A stretch of 64,000 bases of DNA from Haematomicrobium sanguinis DSM 21259 (lineage in GTDB: Bacteria; Actinomycetota; Actinomycetes; Actinomycetales; Micrococcaceae), in NCBI RefSeq assembly GCF_000688395.1, contig NZ_JIAG01000004.1:1-64000 (forward strand), given 5' to 3'. The translations under genes and the position numbers were made by a program. Below are positions 52,220 through 60,761 of this stretch, piece by piece. The number at the start of each line of letters is the position of its first letter. Positions within the stretch are counted from its first letter, which is position 1. Below the pieces are notes generated by a model. That model was not told the origin of the DNA. It saw only the letters and a program-made list of their open reading frames with translations, and made no database searches.

Positions 52220-53544
52220 GACGCGCTCCCGTCTTTCAGGCTTGCGGAGGGCCGGCGGGCCACGCGCGCCCAATCGTCATCGACCGCGCGCAAAAACGCG
52301 TCAACATTCCGGTCAAACGTCAGTTGTTGCAGTAGCGGTTCCAATTGCATGCCGCTCAACATGTAGGTGGACGCGCCCTGAAAGAACCGGCCCGCCGCCA
52401 TCGCTTCATTGAGTCCATCAATTTTGGGATCGGTCGGCACGGGCGCGTTTTTGAGCGGGGAGTATGCTCCGTTGGCGCTCGTGTATTCATCAATGACGGG
52501 CTTGCTGACCAGCCATTCTACGAACTTGAGCGATGCGTCCTGGTTCGAGGCCTCTCGTGGGATTCCCACGAACATGTCCACATTCACTCTCACCTTCGCA
52601 CCGTCGGGATCATCGGTCATGGGCGCCGGGAACGTGCCTAACTCAAGCTCCGGATTAATGGCCATGATGGGTGCGATCCCCCAGGGCCCCATGATGTACA
52701 TTCCGGCCTCTCCGCGAGCCATGGCCGCGTGACCGTTCTGGTACAGCGCGGTCGAGGCGCCCTTTTGCGAAAATTGAAACAGTTCCACCACGCGAATTGC
52801 CGCGTCCACGTAGTCCTTTTGGAAGGACACCGGTGAGGTATCCGGGCTGAAGTCGGGCCCGAGCGCGTACATCTGGTCGAAGAACCCCTGGACATCGACC
52901 AGCCCGCCCGCTGCCGCGTCAAAGGGCCCCTGCTGCAAAGTCCAAGCATCGCGGAATGTTCCGTAAACCGGGATCTTCCCCGCGTCGCCGAGCGCTTTGG
53001 CGACCTTCTTGAACTCCGGCCACGTCCGCGGAACCTCCAACCGCAGGTCCCGAAAAATCGCCTTGTTATACAGCACCCCGGCACCGGCGATCGCAAACGG
53101 CAAGATGCTGGTCTGCCCCTCCAACGCCCCAAAGCCGCGGGTCAATTCCATCATGTCCGGGTTCATGTCGGCGACAATCGGCAAATCCGAAAGATCCCGG
53201 AAAACACCGCGCAACCCGTACTGCGCCGTGTCCCAGCGAAGGTTCATGGTGACCGCGTTGAACGGCTTACCCCGCACCAGGCTCGGCACAAATTTCACGA
53301 AATCGAAATCGACCTTGACCCGCACGTCATTTTGCGACTCATTGAACCCGCCCACCAATGTGTCTAGGAATTCTTTAATCTCGGACTTCGCATTGAGGTA
53401 GGTAATGTCCTTGACCGCGTCATTCCCACATCCGGCCAACAGCGGAAGCAGCGCGGCGCCCCCGGCAAGTCCCAACGCCTGTCGCCGAGAAAGGTGATGT
53501 GGCTCCCGCGGCGGGGTGGAGGCGGGTGATTTCGGTGCGGCCAT
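52216..53544 (-). CDS. Extracellular sugar-binding lipoprotein of a CUT1 ABC importer
   Basis: A 442-residue family 1 solute-binding protein. The N-terminal signal has a twin-arginine-like SRRQALGLAGG and the lipobox LLAGC (C39), so it may be Tat-exported. Signatures: FNESQNDVRVKVDFD, GVLYNKAIFRDLRLEVPRTWPEFKKVAKAL (cited in part) and MARGEAGMYIMGPWGI. It presents sugar to the two permeases cotranscribed behind it. The substrate is unknown. Confidence 0.93.
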   Translation of the reverse strand: MAAPKSPASTPPREPHHLSRRQALGLAGGAALLPLLAGCGNDAVKDITYLNAKSEIKEFLDTLVGGFNESQNDVRVKVDFDFVKFVPSLVRGKPFNAVTMNLRWDTAQYGLRGVFRDLSDLPIVADMNPDMMELTRGFGALEGQTSILPFAIAGAGVLYNKAIFRDLRLEVPRTWPEFKKVAKALGDAGKIPVYGTFRDAWTLQQGPFDAAAGGLVDVQGFFDQMYALGPDFSPDTSPVSFQKDYVDAAIRVVELFQFSQKGASTALYQNGHAAMARGEAGMYIMGPWGIAPIMAINPELELGTFPAPMTDDPDGAKVRVNVDMFVGIPREASNQDASLKFVEWLVSKPVIDEYTSANGAYSPLKNAPVPTDPKIDGLNEAMAAGRFFQGASTYMLSGMQLEPLLQQLTFDRNVDAFLRAVDDDWARVARRPSASLKDGSAS

Positions 53545-53714
53545 AGAGAGTAGCGTACGTCACATCGACATCTATTTTTAGGGGTTGAATCCTGGAGTGA
53601 AGTCGGCTATTTACCACAGTCTTGTGAAGCACGACGGCGGGCTAGCGCCGGCTTTGGAGCGTTTGTTGCGTTTTCATGGTGGCAGCATTGATCTACTCGT
53701 GCGAATGTAGATAA

Positions 53715-54869
53715 ATGCCTGAGTTCCTCTCTCGTTCAGCTATGCCCTCCCCCACCCCCTCTCCGAGTCCCTCAAACGTCTTACAGGACGTGGGGGACGG
53801 AGTTGCAGAGACCGCGACACAGGCGTGGGTGTGGATCTGGCCGTTAGTAGCAGTGGCCATTGCGGCGGTAGGTGCCTTTATCTTGGCCACGGTTCTGCGC
53901 ATGGTCTTTGGACGCATCTTCCGGGATCGCCCACAGCTTCGGGACTCGGTCGCGAAGATGCGCTGGCCGTTCATGATTGTGGTGACGACGATTGCCTCGC
54001 TAATCGCGCTCAACGTTATCGGTGTCGAGAAGCCGTGGCTCCCCGCGGTGAATTTCATTGGACCGCTGGTGTTGATTGCGGCGATTGCCTGGTTGGCAGT
54101 GGTGGCGTTAGGTATCGCCGAGGCCGGGGTGCTGCATCGTTACCGCGACAAGATTTCTGACGCGCGGCGCATGGCTAAGCTGCGCACCCAGGTGACGTTG
54201 CTCAAGCGCGTGATCTCGGCGGTACTCATCACGGTGGCGGTCGCCGCAATGCTGCTGACGATCCCTGAAGTTCGCGCGCTTGGCGCTGGCGTGTTGGCCT
54301 CAGCCGGTCTGCTCTCGATTGTTGCGGGCCTGGCGGTGCAGTCATCGCTGACCAATGTCTTTGCCGGTTTGCAGCTAGCCTTTACCGACGCGATTCGCAT
54401 CAATGATGTGGTCGTGGTGGACAAGCAATGGGGCAATGTCGAAGAGATCACCTTGACCTACGTAGTGGTGACGCTTTTTGACGAGACGAGACTCATTCTG
54501 CCCTCGACCTATTTCACGACGACCCCGTTTCAGAACTGGTCCCGCAAAGGGTCCGAGCTGCTGGGCACCGTGTTTTTGGATGTGGACTGGACCGTTCCGG
54601 TGGCCGAGGTGCGCGCCGAGTTGGAGCGGATTCTACCCGAGGAGCCGCTGTGGGATAAGCGAGTCGGTTCGCTCGTGGTCACCGACGCGGTGGGCGGAAC
54701 CGTACAGCTGCGAGCCCTCGTTTCGGCTCGCGACTCCTCCGACATCTGGGACCTGCGTTGCGCGGTACGGGAGAAGCTGGTCGACTTTGTCGCGGCCCGC
54801 TACCCGGAGGCGCTTCCCAAGCAGCGCTGGGAAATGGAGCCGAACGGCACTGCACCGCAACAAAACTAA
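53715..54869 (+). CDS. MscS-family mechanosensitive ion channel
   Basis: A 384-residue channel that releases solutes on osmotic downshock. Helices lie at about residues 40-62, 85-105, 115-137 and 160-185, followed by the pore helix and MscS beta domain: ALGAGVLASAGLLSIVAGLAVQSSLTNVFAGLQLAFTDAIRINDVVVV (cited in part), GNVEEITLTYVVVTLFDETRLILPSTYF (cited in part). The start is ATG 53715; ATG 53742 before the Pro/Ser-rich stretch (PSPTPSPSPS) is also possible. Flanked downstream by repeat family A. Confidence 0.93.
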   Translation: MPEFLSRSAMPSPTPSPSPSNVLQDVGDGVAETATQAWVWIWPLVAVAIAAVGAFILATVLRMVFGRIFRDRPQLRDSVAKMRWPFMIVVTTIASLIALNVIGVEKPWLPAVNFIGPLVLIAAIAWLAVVALGIAEAGVLHRYRDKISDARRMAKLRTQVTLLKRVISAVLITVAVAAMLLTIPEVRALGAGVLASAGLLSIVAGLAVQSSLTNVFAGLQLAFTDAIRINDVVVVDKQWGNVEEITLTYVVVTLFDETRLILPSTYFTTTPFQNWSRKGSELLGTVFLDVDWTVPVAEVRAELERILPEEPLWDKRVGSLVVTDAVGGTVQLRALVSARDSSDIWDLRCAVREKLVDFVAARYPEALPKQRWEMEPNGTAPQQN

Positions 54870-54886
54870 CCCACCCACCCAACCCT

Positions 54887-54958
54887 CGTTTCGCATCCCC
54901 GTACCGCAAATCGAGAGCCGTATATAGGGATGAAAACGCGGTGCGGGGATGCGAAACG
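54887..54958. repeat. Dispersed palindromic repeat family A, copy between mscS-type and pfpI-type genes
   Basis: A 72-bp element: left arm CGTTTCGCATCCCCGTACCGC and right arm GCGGTGCGGGGATGCGAAACG (20 of 21 positions complementary), with the centre GAGAGCCGTATATAGGGATG. It lies between two converging genes and ends 2 nt before the PfpI-type stop, so it can act as a shared terminator. Confidence 0.85.
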
Positions 54959-54960
54959 TG

Positions 54961-55542
54961 TTAGTTGTTGGCGGGGATCTGACCCTCGTGCTCGCCCTCG
55001 GAGATTTCCTCCAGCATCTTGTCATTGAACGCGGCGAGGTCATCCGGTGTGCGGCTCGTGACCAAGCCTTGATCGACCACGACTTCCTCATCCACCCACT
55101 CGGCGCCGGCATTCTTCAGGTCGGTTTGCAGCGAGGGATATGACGTCAGGGTGCGGTTGTCCACTACGCCGGCCTCGATCAATATCCACGGTGCATGGCA
55201 AATGGCGGCCACCGGTTTGCCCGCGTCAAAGAACGAGCGCACAAACTGGACCGAATCCTGGTCGGTGCGCAAGGTATCCGAGTTCACGACTCCGCCGGGC
55301 AACACCAAGGCGTCATAGTCGTTGGGGTCAGCGGTAGCGACGGGAACATCAACTTGGAATGTATCTGCTTCGTTGACGTCGCCCTTGAATGCTTGAATTC
55401 GATCGTTTTCCGATGGCGAGACAAGAACCGTCTGCGCGCCCGCGTCCTGGGCCGCTTTCCACGGTTCGGTCAGTTCGGGTTGCTCCACGCCATCGGTGAG
55501 CAGGAAGGCAATCTTTTTGCCGGTGAGATCATAGTCGGCCAT
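54961..55542 (-). CDS. DJ-1/PfpI-family protein (intracellular protease/amidase-like)
   Basis: A 193-residue protein. ATG 55542 follows AAGGAGGAAAC. The elbow motif AAICHAPWILIEAG carries the nucleophilic Cys followed by His, as in PfpI/YhbO-type members. Other signatures are IAFLLTDGVEQPELTEPW (catalytic Glu) and YDALVLPGGVVNSDTLR. Members act as stress chaperones, glyoxalase III or deglycases; which of these applies is unknown. A strong nested hairpin lies just upstream of the start. Confidence 0.93.
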   Translation of the reverse strand: MADYDLTGKKIAFLLTDGVEQPELTEPWKAAQDAGAQTVLVSPSENDRIQAFKGDVNEADTFQVDVPVATADPNDYDALVLPGGVVNSDTLRTDQDSVQFVRSFFDAGKPVAAICHAPWILIEAGVVDNRTLTSYPSLQTDLKNAGAEWVDEEVVVDQGLVTSRTPDDLAAFNDKMLEEISEGEHEGQIPANN

Positions 55543-55562
55543 GTTTCCTCCTTGAGTAGTTG

Positions 55563-55616
55563 GTGGTTCAACTCGAGAGAGGTAGCCCGGTCCAGCCGGG
55601 CTACGGGCTGAACCAC
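55563..55616 (-). promoter_or_regulatory. Nested inverted repeat upstream of the pfpI-type gene
   Basis: The outer arms GTGGTTCA (55563-55570) and TGAACCAC (55609-55616) enclose an inner perfect hairpin GTAGCCCGG-N5-CCGGGCTAC (55582-55604). It starts 21 nt upstream of the ATG, so it is in the leader or promoter and could be a protein-binding site or a 5'-UTR structure. No known riboswitch is recognised. Confidence 0.45.
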
Positions 55617-55666
55617 TTTCAACGCTACTCAGAGCGAGGACAGTCCACAAGACTCCCCGTTTAAAC

Positions 55667-55740
55667 GCGTTTCGCATCCCCGTACCGCATTTCACGAGCC
55701 CTATGTGGGGCTGAAAATGCGGTACGGGGATGCGAAACGC
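55667..55740. repeat. Dispersed palindromic repeat family A, copy upstream of the pfpI-type gene
   Basis: A 74-bp element whose arms GCGTTTCGCATCCCCGTACC... and ...GGTACGGGGATGCGAAACGC are perfectly complementary over 25 bp and nearly so for 2-3 bp more. The centre is ACGAGCCCTATGTGGGGCT, itself a small hairpin. It lies 9 nt past the DUF3151 gene stop, so it is a likely terminator for the fbaA-DUF3151 transcript. Confidence 0.85.
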
Positions 55741-55749
55741 GGGGAGGGT

Positions 55750-56169
55750 TTAGGGCTCCAGGTGTGCGCGGGCAGAGGGGTCGGAATCGTCCAAGAACTT
55801 GTCCACACGCTCGGCCTCGTCATCTTCCACGATGGCACGGGCCGCGCGGCCCAGAGCGTAAAGCGAACGCAAGAACCCCTGATTCGGCTCGTGATCCCAC
55901 GGAATGGGGCCCGCACCGCGCCAACCGTTGCGGCGCAGGGCATCCAGCCCGCGGTGATAACCGGTGCGCGCGAACGCATAGGACTCAAGCGGTTGACCTC
56001 GTGTGAACGCCTCATCGGAGAGCAACGCCCACAAGAGCGAACTCGTCGGTGTCTTGGCCACCAATTCCCGAGCGCTCTTACCCTCGGCCAAGCCGCGCAT
56101 CACGTCCGGCTCTTCCGGTAGGAGAGTCGGTTCGGGACCCATCAGGTTTTTCTTGAACTCGTCCGACAT
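55750..56169 (-). CDS. DUF3151 family protein
   Basis: A 139-residue soluble protein with NLMGPEPTLLPEEP at the N-terminus and GYHRGLDALRRNGWRGAGPIPWDHEPNQGFLRSL (cited in part), the DUF3151 pattern. This small family is confined to Actinobacteria and sits next to fructose-bisphosphate aldolase, as here (18 nt downstream of fbaA). The function is unknown; conserved linkage suggests a role tied to aldolase or central carbon metabolism. Confidence 0.9.
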   Translation of the reverse strand: MSDEFKKNLMGPEPTLLPEEPDVMRGLAEGKSARELVAKTPTSSLLWALLSDEAFTRGQPLESYAFARTGYHRGLDALRRNGWRGAGPIPWDHEPNQGFLRSLYALGRAARAIVEDDEAERVDKFLDDSDPSARAHLEP

Positions 56170-56187
56170 AGCAATCAGCCCGAAAGA

Positions 56188-57207
56188 CTAGAGGCCCTTG
56201 CCCGCAGAGCCGAGCTCTTCGGCGGCGATGACCACGCGGGAAGCCATACCTTCTTCAGCCAGGGCGCCCCAGACGCGAGGATCGTAATCCTTCTTGTTTC
56301 CGACTTCGCCGTCTACCTTGAGCACACCGTCATATTTGGTGAACATGTGCCCGGCAACGGGACGGGTGTAGGCGTACTGGGTATCGGTATCGATGTTCAT
56401 CTTGACCACGCCGTAGGACACCGCATCCGCGATCTCCTGTTGCGAGGACCCGGAACCGCCGTGGAAAACCAGGTCGAAGGGGTCCTTCTTGCCGGTCTTG
56501 GCACCCAGTTCGTCCTGGATTTCCTTCAGGATTTCCGGGCGAAGCTTCACATTGCCCGGCTTGTACACGCCGTGCACGTTACCGAAGGTCAGCGCGGTCA
56601 GGTAGCGGCCATTCTCGCCGGTACCCAGCGCATCAATGGTGGCCTGCGCATCGGCGACGGTGGTGTAGAGCTTCTCATTGATCGCGTTCTCCACGCCATC
56701 CTCTTCACCGCCCACGGTACCGATTTCTACCTCGAGAATGATCTTCGCCTTATTGGTGCGAGCCAACAGCTCCTTGGCGATACGCAGGTTTTCTTCCAGT
56801 GTCTCGGCCGAGCCGTCCCACATGTGGGACTGGAACAGCGGATCGCGACCGGCGGCCACTTCCTTCTCCGAGGCTTCCAACAGCGGCAACACAAACCCGT
56901 CCAACTTGTCCTTGGGGCAGTGGTCGGTGTGCAACGCAATGTTGACCGGGTAGCTCTTGGCCACTTCGCGCGCATAGGCAGCGAACGCGAGGGAACCGGT
57001 GACCATGTCCTTGACCTTGGCACCGGACCAGTAGGCTGCGCCTCCGGTGGAAACCTGCACAATGCCGTCCGAGCCCGCGGTCGCAAAACCCTGCAATGCT
57101 GCGTTGAGCGTTTGAGACGAGGTTACATTCACCGCGGGGTAGGCGAAGCCTTGAGCTTTCGCCCGGTCGATCATTTCCGCGTAGATTTCCGGTGTTGCAA
57201 TCGGCAC
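56188..57207 (-). CDS. fbaA: Class II fructose-bisphosphate aldolase
   Basis: A zinc-dependent glycolytic and gluconeogenic aldolase, 339 residues (the long class IIA form). It shows GFAYPAVNVTSSQTLNAAL, ALHTDHCPKDKLDGFVLPLL (zinc and catalytic region, cited in part), QSHMWDGSAETLEENL, EVEIGTVGGEEDG, FGNVHGVYKPGNVKL and VFHGGSGSSQQEI. It starts at ATG 57207 and is cotranscribed with DUF3151. Confidence 0.97.
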   Translation of the reverse strand: MPIATPEIYAEMIDRAKAQGFAYPAVNVTSSQTLNAALQGFATAGSDGIVQVSTGGAAYWSGAKVKDMVTGSLAFAAYAREVAKSYPVNIALHTDHCPKDKLDGFVLPLLEASEKEVAAGRDPLFQSHMWDGSAETLEENLRIAKELLARTNKAKIILEVEIGTVGGEEDGVENAINEKLYTTVADAQATIDALGTGENGRYLTALTFGNVHGVYKPGNVKLRPEILKEIQDELGAKTGKKDPFDLVFHGGSGSSQQEIADAVSYGVVKMNIDTDTQYAYTRPVAGHMFTKYDGVLKVDGEVGNKKDYDPRVWGALAEEGMASRVVIAAEELGSAGKGL

Positions 57208-57275
57208 AACAAACTCCTCTAAAGCATGAGATTCCCCAGCGTCATTGCTTGGGCTGATAGAACCATCCTAGCGAT

Positions 57276-58292
57276 CTACAGCCACTTGTTGCGTTTGAAG
57301 ACAAAATACAGAGTGACCGCCATGGCCGCCATCGCACTGACCGCCATGGGATACCCCAGCGGCCACGCCAACTCTGGCATGTTTTCAAAGTTCATGCCGT
57401 AGACACCAGCGATCAGCGTCGGTGCGAAGATGATGGCCGCCCAGGAGGAAATCTTCTTCGTCTGTTCGCTCTGCTCCAGCGCGGTTTCGGTCATGCGCTT
57501 CATTTCTTCGTTCTGGCGTTGCGCCACCACCGTTGCGTGCACGGTCAGCGCGTTTTCCAAGATCGAGCGGAACGAATTCACTTGTTCGCTCACCGAAATG
57601 GCGTGGTCCAGCACGTCGCGCAGACGGACTTGCAACTCCTCGGAAACACTGTATTTGTCGAAGCCCAATTGCAGGCTCTTGAGTATCCCCACCAGAGGCT
57701 GGGTAGCCCGCTGGAAGTCAATGACCTCGCGAGACAGATCGAAAATACGCCGCGAGACTTCCTCATCGTCGCCAAAGAGCTCGTTTTCAATTTCGTCAAT
57801 GTCATTGCGCATGCCGGCAACCACCGGGGCGTACTCATCCACCACTTGGTCGAAGATGGCATACAGCACCGACTCGGGGCCGCCGTCCAGGAGGCTCGGG
57901 TGCGCTTCCAGGCGTCGACGTACTCGGCCAAGATCGGGAGATTCGGCGCGACGCACCGTGACAACAAAGTCCTTGCCGGTGAAAATGTGAATTTCGCCGA
58001 ACTCCACCTCTTCACGCGAATCGATGTAGCGCGCGGGGCGCAACACGGTGAACAGTGTGTCGCCGTAGCGTTCCAACTTGGGCCGCTGGTGCCCTTCAAA
58101 TGCGTCTTCCACAGCGAGGTGGTGCAGGTCGAATTCGTGCGCGACCGATCGCAACTCCGAGGCATCCGGCCGGTAAAGCCCAATCCAGGCCATACCGCCG
58201 TGCTCGTCCAAATTCTGGAAGGTCTCCTTGAGCGAACTAGGAGAGTCCACCCGCTTCCCTCCCACGTAGATTGCACTATCGACAATGCTCAT
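57276..58292 (-). CDS. corA: CorA-family magnesium/cobalt transporter
   Basis: A 338-residue divalent-cation channel. A large cytosolic N-terminal domain (HDLAVEDA-like HHLAVEDAFEGHQRPKLERY, cited in part) and long helices lead to two C-terminal transmembrane helices. The selectivity motif YGMNFENMPEL has GMN at about 299-301. The C-terminus ends in the basic FKRNKWL. It imports Mg2+ (or Co2+). It appears monocistronic, with 68 nt before fbaA. Confidence 0.95.
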   Translation of the reverse strand: MSIVDSAIYVGGKRVDSPSSLKETFQNLDEHGGMAWIGLYRPDASELRSVAHEFDLHHLAVEDAFEGHQRPKLERYGDTLFTVLRPARYIDSREEVEFGEIHIFTGKDFVVTVRRAESPDLGRVRRRLEAHPSLLDGGPESVLYAIFDQVVDEYAPVVAGMRNDIDEIENELFGDDEEVSRRIFDLSREVIDFQRATQPLVGILKSLQLGFDKYSVSEELQVRLRDVLDHAISVSEQVNSFRSILENALTVHATVVAQRQNEEMKRMTETALEQSEQTKKISSWAAIIFAPTLIAGVYGMNFENMPELAWPLGYPMAVSAMAAMAVTLYFVFKRNKWL

Positions 58293-58434
58293 TGTTCACC
58301 CTCCTCGGCGACTCAAAATTTGCTATGGATAACATGCCTCACAATTGGGCATGACAAAGCGCGGTACAAAAAGATGATTTGTGACAACCGGGCCTCTGTC
58401 AGGGTACCGCCAAAACTCCGTCGAGCGTACTCGG

Positions 58435-59082
58435 TTACGCTCCACGTAGGGGTAATTGCTCATAGACGTGGCGTCGTATCCACGAGTGCATGGCAATGGC
58501 CGCCGCGGCAGAAGCATTAATCGAGCGCGTCGAGCCGAACTGTCGGATCGAGAGCGTTGCCAACGCGGCCTCGTGCATTTCTGGAGTTAACCCCGGACCC
58601 TCCTGCCCAAAGACCAGGACGCAATCACGGGGCAGATCAAAGGTCTCCAATTCCTTCGAATCAGGGAAGTTGTCGATACCGATAATGGCGAGCCCCGCCT
58701 CGCGAGCCCACGCGGCAAAGGAGGCAACGCCGTCGTGATTAACAATGTGTTGGTATTTATCGGTGACCATCGCGCCCCGGCGATTCCACCGCCGCCGGCC
58801 GATAATGTGGACCTCCTTGGCGAGGAAGGCGTTCGCGGTGCGCACCACGGAGCCGATGTTGAGATCGTGCTGCCAGTTCTCGATGGCGACGTGGAAGTTG
58901 TGGCGGCGCGTGTCCAAATCCGCGACGATCGCCTCATGTTTCCAGTACCGGTACTCATCCACCACGTTGCGCCGATCGCCCGCGGCCAGCAACTCGGGGT
59001 CCCACTGATCACCCTCGGGGGCCGGGCCCTCCCACGGGCCAACACCGATTTCGGGGAGATTCTCGGGGGTTTCCTGGGTCAT
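58435..59082 (-). CDS. TrmH/SpoU-family tRNA or rRNA 2'-O-methyltransferase
   Basis: A 215-residue SPOUT enzyme. Motif 1 is NIGSVVRTANAF (75-86), motif 2 LVFGQEGPGLTPE and motif 3 FGSTRSINASAAAAIAMHSW, forming the knotted SAM site. The target nucleotide cannot be deduced. The preceding ~70 residues carry WKHEAIVADLDTRRHNFHVAIENW (cited in part). It sits in the conserved fbaA-trmH-pyrE neighbourhood, divergent from a HAD hydrolase. Confidence 0.92.
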   Translation of the reverse strand: MTQETPENLPEIGVGPWEGPAPEGDQWDPELLAAGDRRNVVDEYRYWKHEAIVADLDTRRHNFHVAIENWQHDLNIGSVVRTANAFLAKEVHIIGRRRWNRRGAMVTDKYQHIVNHDGVASFAAWAREAGLAIIGIDNFPDSKELETFDLPRDCVLVFGQEGPGLTPEMHEAALATLSIRQFGSTRSINASAAAAIAMHSWIRRHVYEQLPLRGA

Positions 59083-59186
59083 GGCGGGTCCTTGCGCGGG
59101 CGGAGTGGGCGAACGGTTGCTGTTACACCTTAGCCGGTGCCACTACGCTGGTGTCAGGAGAGATTCAGGATTCTTGAGGAGGCGCC

Positions 59187-60032
59187 ATGTCGGATGAGGG
59201 TTTGAAGCGGGCCGAGCGGCACGAGCAAGCTGAGCAGGCCGAGCGCGAGGACGCGCGCGCCAACAGCGAAATCGAGTGCTGGCTGACCGACATGGACGGG
59301 GTGCTGGTGCATGAGAACCAGGCGATTCCCGGGGCGGCCGAGCTCATCAATCGCTGGGTCGATACCTCTAAGCGGTTCCTGGTTCTCACGAACAACTCGA
59401 TCTATACCCCGCGTGATCTGCGCGCGCGGCTCAAGGCGTCCGGGCTGGACATTCCCGAGGAAAACATTTGGACCTCGGCGCTCGCGACCGCGCAATTTCT
59501 GAAAAACCAAATGCCCGGCGGCCGCGCCTACGTCATCGGCGAGGCCGGGCTCACCACCGCCCTGCACGAGGCAGGCTTCATCCTGACCGACCAGCACCCG
59601 GATTTTGTGGTGCTCGGGGAGACGCGCTCGTACTCGTTTGAGGCGATCACCAAGGCGATCCGACTCATCCTGGACGGCGCCCGATTCATCGCCACCAACC
59701 CGGACGCGACCGGCCCGTCCGCCGATGGCCCGCTACCTGCGACTGGTGCCGTTGCCGCGCTCATCACCGCGGCCACCAACCGCGACCCGTACATTGTCGG
59801 CAAACCGAATCCGATGATGTTCCGCTCGGCCATGAACCGGATCGAGGCGCACTCGGAGACAACGGCCATGATCGGGGACCGCATGGACACCGACATCATT
59901 GCGGGCATGGAGGCGGGCTTGCGGACCGTGCTGGTGCTCTCCGGGATCACGCAGCGCCCGGACATCGCCAAATACCCGTTCCGGCCGGATCAGGTGCTCA
60001 ATTCGGTCGCTGATTTGGTGCCGGAGATTTAG
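59187..60032 (+). CDS. HAD-IIA family hydrolase (NagD-like)
   Basis: A 281-residue phosphatase. DMDGVLV (35-41) is the nucleophile motif, VLTNNS motif II, GKPNP carries the motif III lysine, and IGDRMDTDI is motif IV. A charged N-terminal extension of about 28 residues precedes the domain. NagD-type members dephosphorylate nucleotides or sugar phosphates. GAGGAGG precedes ATG 59187. The stop overlaps the convergent pyrE stop by 4 nt. Confidence 0.93.
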   Translation: MSDEGLKRAERHEQAEQAEREDARANSEIECWLTDMDGVLVHENQAIPGAAELINRWVDTSKRFLVLTNNSIYTPRDLRARLKASGLDIPEENIWTSALATAQFLKNQMPGGRAYVIGEAGLTTALHEAGFILTDQHPDFVVLGETRSYSFEAITKAIRLILDGARFIATNPDATGPSADGPLPATGAVAALITAATNRDPYIVGKPNPMMFRSAMNRIEAHSETTAMIGDRMDTDIIAGMEAGLRTVLVLSGITQRPDIAKYPFRPDQVLNSVADLVPEI

Positions 60033-60592
60033 AGTCCGAGGTCCGCCTTCGACACGGCGAACAGGTAATCCAGCCCGCCCTTTTCGCGCACGTTCTCGGC
60101 CGCGCCGGTATCCCGGTCCACCACCACGGCGAGCGCCTGCACGTTGCCGCCGGCCTCGCGCACGGCCTCCACAGCTTGCAGGCTTGAGTTCCCGGTCGTG
60201 GACGTATCGTCAAGTACGACGACGTTCCTCCCCTTAATCGACGGGCCTTCCACTTGGCGGCCCATGCCATAGGTCTTCGCGGCTTTGCGGACCACAAAGG
60301 CATCGACCGCGCGTCCCCTTTCGCGGGCGACGTGCATGATTGCGGTGGCAACGGGGTCGGCCCCCATGGTGAGGCCGCCCACGGCATCGAACTCGATCCC
60401 GGCTTCATCCAGCAGATCCAGCATGACGTTACCGATCAGCCAGGACGCCTCGCTGTGCAGAGTCGCGCGGCGCATGTCGACGTAATAGTCCGCTTCCTTA
60501 CCACTGGAGAGCGTCACCTTGCCGTGCACCACGGCTAATTCCTTGATCAGTTGAATGAGGCGATTGCGTGGGCCGTTGGGGTCTGAAGTCAT
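60029..60592 (-). CDS. pyrE: Orotate phosphoribosyltransferase
   Basis: Joins orotate and PRPP to OMP in pyrimidine synthesis; 187 residues. It shows GKEADYYVDMRRATLH (substrate), GGLTMGADPVATAI, the catalytic-loop region VVRKAAKTYGMGRQVEG and the PRPP motif VVVLDDTSTTGNSSL. ATG 60592 (MTSDPNGPRN) is chosen over the longer open frame. The actinobacterial placement next to trmH and fbaA is conserved. Confidence 0.96.
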   Translation of the reverse strand: MTSDPNGPRNRLIQLIKELAVVHGKVTLSSGKEADYYVDMRRATLHSEASWLIGNVMLDLLDEAGIEFDAVGGLTMGADPVATAIMHVARERGRAVDAFVVRKAAKTYGMGRQVEGPSIKGRNVVVLDDTSTTGNSSLQAVEAVREAGGNVQALAVVVDRDTGAAENVREKGGLDYLFAVSKADLGL

Positions 60593-60761
60593 GGTTGTTA
60601 GTTTAGGCGACCCGCCCCGCCATCTCGCTTCCCGGGCCTCGGCCCCGATCTCGCGCCCTGCCCGGCCTCCCCTTAATGACGCGGCCATGGGGGGGGAGAC
60701 CTGCAGTCTCGGCGCTGGGGGAAAGCTTTCCCCTTGCCGAAACCGCTTCCGGCGAAAGTCA

